A DNA stretch of 63,962 bases from Vibrio sp. UBA2441. Its GTDB lineage: Bacteria > Pseudomonadota > Gammaproteobacteria > Enterobacterales > Vibrionaceae. Below the pieces are notes generated by a model. That model was given only the letters and a program-made list of their open reading frames with translations, searched no databases and was not told the origin of the DNA. The translations under genes were made by a program, and so were the position numbers. Shown here in pieces: positions 61,407-63,962 of the stretch; positions within the stretch are counted from its first letter, which is position 1, and each line of letters starts with the position of its first letter. The stretch spans positions 1 to 63,962 of the forward strand of contig DDQN01000039.1 of assembly GCA_002342685.1 (NCBI GenBank), given 5' to 3'.

Positions 61407-61816
61407 TATGTCCCCTTAAATTTGTGTGAGAAGAATTCAAGCAAGTAGCGCACCATTGCCCGCATTCCTAACGTGTCGATCACCACGGCGAATACAACGT
61501 ACCAGTAGTAATCTGGGATGCCTTTTAAGGCTTCAAATCCTGATTTCACATATTGGGCGTAGTCAGGAATGAAGGATAAGATCAGCGGGATAAATACGAC
61601 CAATAAGATAAATTCATCTTTCCAGCCACGATTCTTAATACTCAGTTCGTCGAGGTTAGCCGCGCGGGTTTCGCCAGACTGCAACCTTTTGACCTGGGCG
61701 TTGTGTTTTTCCTGCTCCATTTCGTCTTTGCGCTTTAGCTGCTCTGCTTTGTTTTTGCCATGCTGCTTGTACGCATCTATGCCACCCGTCACCAGTGACG
61801 CGACTAATCCAATCAT
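61406..61816 (-). CDS. Holin-like membrane protein
   Basis: 136 residues. A short N-terminal hydrophobic segment, a charged helical middle (HGKNKAEQLKRKDEMEQEKH) and two strong transmembrane helices (EFILLVVFIPLILSFI; YYWYVVFAVVIDTLGM), as in the three-helix phage holins. It overlaps the endolysin stop by ATGA. It would open the inner membrane at lysis. Confidence 0.75.
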   Translation of the reverse strand: MIGLVASLVTGGIDAYKQHGKNKAEQLKRKDEMEQEKHNAQVKRLQSGETRAANLDELSIKNRGWKDEFILLVVFIPLILSFIPDYAQYVKSGFEALKGIPDYYWYVVFAVVIDTLGMRAMVRYLLEFFSHKFKGT

Positions 61817-62319
61817 GAATACACCGCCTTATCGAGTTCGATGTGCGGACCATCTTTAAAGCTCGTCCAGTCACCGCCCCACTTTATCGGGATGCCAAGT
61901 TCTTTTGATGCTTGCTTGAACGCCCAGCTCACCTGCTCGTAGTAACTCCAGCCCCATGTGACTTTACCGTTCTCGTTGTAGACGACGTAATCAATGGCGC
62001 ATCCGGTTTGGTGACGGCTTATCCGGGCGTACCCGTCCAACTGGCTTTTGTTGTTTTTGAACAAGGCGTTTTGTTCTTCTGCAGTGCGTTTACCAGAGGT
62101 AATGCCAAAATCAAACTGGGACAACTCTAAGGCGCGTTTGACGACTTTTTGCAAGTCGGGATGAACGCCCGCCATTCGCGCTTTGCTTCGGGCTGAAAGT
62201 ATCCAGCCGGATATGGTTTGTTCTATCGAATCAATAACGCTATTGCTGTTTTTTGTTGCTTTACTCATAACGTAAATTCCTATGAAAGTGAGAGGTATGA
62301 AAAATATGATCACCGGCAT
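61813..62319 (-). CDS. M15-family endolysin with N-terminal membrane anchor
   Basis: 168 residues. The zinc-peptidase motifs SGKRTAEEQ, SRHQTGCAIDYVVY and DGPHIEL match L-alanyl-D-glutamate/VanY-like M15 phage lysins. The start at 62319 with AGGGG upstream adds a hydrophobic segment (VIIFFIPLTFIGIYV), which could be a signal-arrest-release anchor; a shorter form from 62268 would be soluble. Confidence 0.82.
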   Translation of the reverse strand: MPVIIFFIPLTFIGIYVMSKATKNSNSVIDSIEQTISGWILSARSKARMAGVHPDLQKVVKRALELSQFDFGITSGKRTAEEQNALFKNNKSQLDGYARISRHQTGCAIDYVVYNENGKVTWGWSYYEQVSWAFKQASKELGIPIKWGGDWTSFKDGPHIELDKAVYS

Positions 62320-62331
62320 ATCTGCCCCTTC

Positions 62332-62949
62332 TTAGGTTTCTTCCTCATTAAGAAAGTCAGTATCAGGTAGTGCCGTGACCAAAATTTCACGACATTTATC
62401 GCGGTTGGTTATTACATCCTTGGGAATGGCTACACCTGTTTCGAGTTTACGTGTGACATACCAGTCCGTTTTTAATAGGTAATAGTTGGCCTTCATTTCT
62501 TTACTGGGCTCTGTCACGGTATGAGGTGTGGGCTCTGAGTAGGTTGACTCCTCAGGCTCGCTACCTTTTTCACCTTTCTGATCAAAGCTGAGTATTTGCC
62601 ACTGTTCACCGTTATGCTCTAAGTACGATTGTCCACTGTCGTACTCTGGCGGCTGGTCGAATATCGCCCAGTCTGGGAAGTCGCTATCTGGTGATTCGAC
62701 GATGAAATATGTGCCTCGGTTGTCCCAAAATACCGTAAGCATGTTATTGCTTCGCTCTGACCATGTTTGGGTTTCAGGATCAAATTGAGCTGTTTTTGTT
62801 TTGTCCGACGGTTGATAAATGACTTCGGTGAAATCATCCCCTAGCGCGGTTCCCGCACTGACATATTCTTCGAAATTGCCTTGCCACCATCCGAGCGCAT
62901 CGAGCTTTGAAACGGTTAATGTGACGGTTTGTTGTTGTATTTGATTCAT
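62332..62949 (-). CDS. Tail-fibre assembly-like phage protein
   Basis: 205 residues. The C-terminal segment (YYLLKTDWYVTRKLETGVAI...NRDKCREIL) follows the pattern of tail-fibre assembly chaperones. It is encoded 2 bp after the tail-fibre gene, where such chaperones lie. The N-terminal part is unrecognised. Confidence 0.65.
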   Translation of the reverse strand: MNQIQQQTVTLTVSKLDALGWWQGNFEEYVSAGTALGDDFTEVIYQPSDKTKTAQFDPETQTWSERSNNMLTVFWDNRGTYFIVESPDSDFPDWAIFDQPPEYDSGQSYLEHNGEQWQILSFDQKGEKGSEPEESTYSEPTPHTVTEPSKEMKANYYLLKTDWYVTRKLETGVAIPKDVITNRDKCREILVTALPDTDFLNEEET

Positions 62950-62951
62950 GA

Positions 62952-63962
62952 TTATCCCTTCCTGACCATCCAGTTAAAAAGATGGCAATCAATGGTGTTT
63001 CGTTTCTCGCCATATTTTGCAATATCAATGACATGCCGATGAGAGATAGCGCCAACTTGATGCGTATGACTTCGCTCAATGACATTAAATCGGAGCATGT
63101 TATCGCCAAGGCCTCCGCCTAGATCACCAACGGCGAGTCCTTTTGACCATCCCTTACTTTCTAAAGAAGCGATGCCTGATGTTTTTGCGTCGTTTTTATA
63201 AACTTCGAAGTGAGAAATACTCGTTTTAGCTAAGGTGTTCGGCGCTGATTTATTCGCGTCAGTACTGGTACTCGACGTACTCGATCCCGGATGACCGTGT
63301 TGCTTGACCTTGTTTTGGACAAATGAAAGCAGTTGTTCGTTATCCAGTGCACCCACGACGGCATCACCGCGCATGTCTAGTAATCGGTCACCATAGATGC
63401 TGTGTAAGATGGGGTTTTCGTCTTTGTCGAATACCTGTCCTTTCATTAAGAAAAAGTCGTCGCTAGGCGGCGTTGCTGTAGGACAAGGGATAGGACAACC
63501 AACAGGATAAAGGTTGCTCATCCCCTTTTGTTCTTGCATTAGATCTTTCAGTTCATTGATTTGCGATTGAACATCAGCGGCCTCGGTGGCTTTGTCTACG
63601 CCACCCAAACGATAAATGTTAACGTCTATTTTTATGTAGGGCGGTACATCGTCACCATTACCTAAATAAAATGGGTTTCGATTAAAGATAAATTCACGTT
63701 CATTATTGTTGTATTTGACGCCAGCCGATCCAGCCACTTCAACGAACATGCTATTACCGTATGTGTTTGGAGAGGCTGAAAACATGATGTTGTTGACGAT
63801 CATTGCTAGGTCGAACGCGTATTTAGATTTGTATTTGAACTCAAATACAAACATTCCATTCCCCCATGAGTTAGGCACATGTAATGGGGTGGATTCTGGT
63901 CTGCCAGTACTGCATTCCCATGTGTCCAGTTCAGCTAATTTGAACCACTCAACCGCGCCTAA
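62952..63962 (-). CDS. Phage tail fibre/collar protein (5' end beyond window)
   Basis: The frame is open to the right edge, so the true start lies outside; 336 residues are visible. A collar-type segment (LYPVGCPIPCPTATPPSDDFFLMKGQVFD) and a histidine-containing tip (HTHQVGAISHRHV, HGHPGSS) resemble the receptor-binding ends of tail fibres. A coiled coil around AADVQSQINELKDLMQEQKG could trimerise it. Confidence 0.78.
   Translation of the reverse strand, partial: LGAVEWFKLAELDTWECSTGRPESTPLHVPNSWGNGMFVFEFKYKSKYAFDLAMIVNNIMFSASPNTYGNSMFVEVAGSAGVKYNNNEREFIFNRNPFYLGNGDDVPPYIKIDVNIYRLGGVDKATEAADVQSQINELKDLMQEQKGMSNLYPVGCPIPCPTATPPSDDFFLMKGQVFDKDENPILHSIYGDRLLDMRGDAVVGALDNEQLLSFVQNKVKQHGHPGSSTSSTSTDANKSAPNTLAKTSISHFEVYKNDAKTSGIASLESKGWSKGLAVGDLGGGLGDNMLRFNVIERSHTHQVGAISHRHVIDIAKYGEKRNTIDCHLFNWMVRKG

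Larger units (their letters stand above)
61133..63962 (-). mobile_element. End of a prophage (lysis and tail-fibre module), cut by window edge
   Basis: Six minus-strand genes in tight succession: tail fibre, tail-fibre assembly-like protein, M15 endolysin, holin-like membrane protein and two small late proteins. Structural genes must lie beyond the right edge. The phage type cannot be told from this part, and its attachment site is not recognised. Confidence 0.8.

Overview
The window looks like chromosomal DNA of a Vibrio or close Vibrionaceae relative. It carries the conserved gene blocks pepN-gdh-pyrD-zapC-rlmKL-uup, rmf/fabA/lonH/matP, letA-letB-rsmF with msrC-proQ-prc, and tusE/yccA, plus the Vibrio-typical families DUF3466, DUF3634 and DUF2835. 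It lies in the replication terminus: there are two perfect matS sites (11864, 19991), a one-mismatch matS just upstream of matP (54162) and a dif site (58826-58853) that, as I recall the published sequences, differs from Vibrio cholerae dif1 at one central base.

Layout. 1-10.9 kb is a surface-adhesion block: the 3' part of a giant RTX/VWA adhesin (open at the left edge), an OmpA-like lipoprotein-sized protein and a TolC-family outer-membrane channel on the minus strand, and a second, complete LapA-like RTX adhesin with a retention module and a PAAG LapG-type cleavage motif. 11-13.7 kb holds rlmI, a block of degenerate repeats, acyP and tusE. 13.7-18.9 kb holds yccA and an aapJQMP-type amino-acid ABC transporter operon. 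19.3-24.6 kb holds a CysG-like protein with a vestigial methylase domain, yajQ, aroH-type DAHP synthase, an orphan PEP-synthase-like domain, a DUF4442 hotdog protein and cvfB. 24.8-34.6 kb is rsmF, the LetA/LetB lipid transport system, msrC, proQ, prc and a small secreted protein. 34.9-55 kb is the terminus housekeeping block, ending with fabA (FabR and FadR operators visible), lonH, matP and a DUF3634 gene.

From about 55.0 to 58.85 kb there is a small RS1-like satellite of an integrative filamentous phage: a divergent XRE repressor, an RstA/gpII-type replication initiator, a gpV-like ssDNA-binding protein and an unknown 113-residue protein, with no coat, adsorption or Zot-type assembly gene. 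It is inserted exactly at dif. The left junction is a XerC arm followed by a 10-bp centre and a diverged XerD arm; the right junction restores dif. A 118-bp perfect direct repeat and gene fragments to its left show that a second, decayed copy lies in tandem. The repeat itself contains an inverted dif-like site, giving the folded double-dif architecture known for the CTX phage attP. Inside the satellite there is also a candidate 20-residue hydrophobic peptide gene with a very strong ribosome binding site and its own terminator.

Right of dif come a phage-type regulator (DUF3653-like), an AT-rich pair (FRG-domain protein plus a small membrane protein) that looks like cargo or defence, and, on the minus strand, the lysis/tail-fibre end of a larger prophage that runs off the right edge. 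No tRNA, rRNA, CRISPR or insertion sequence was recognised.
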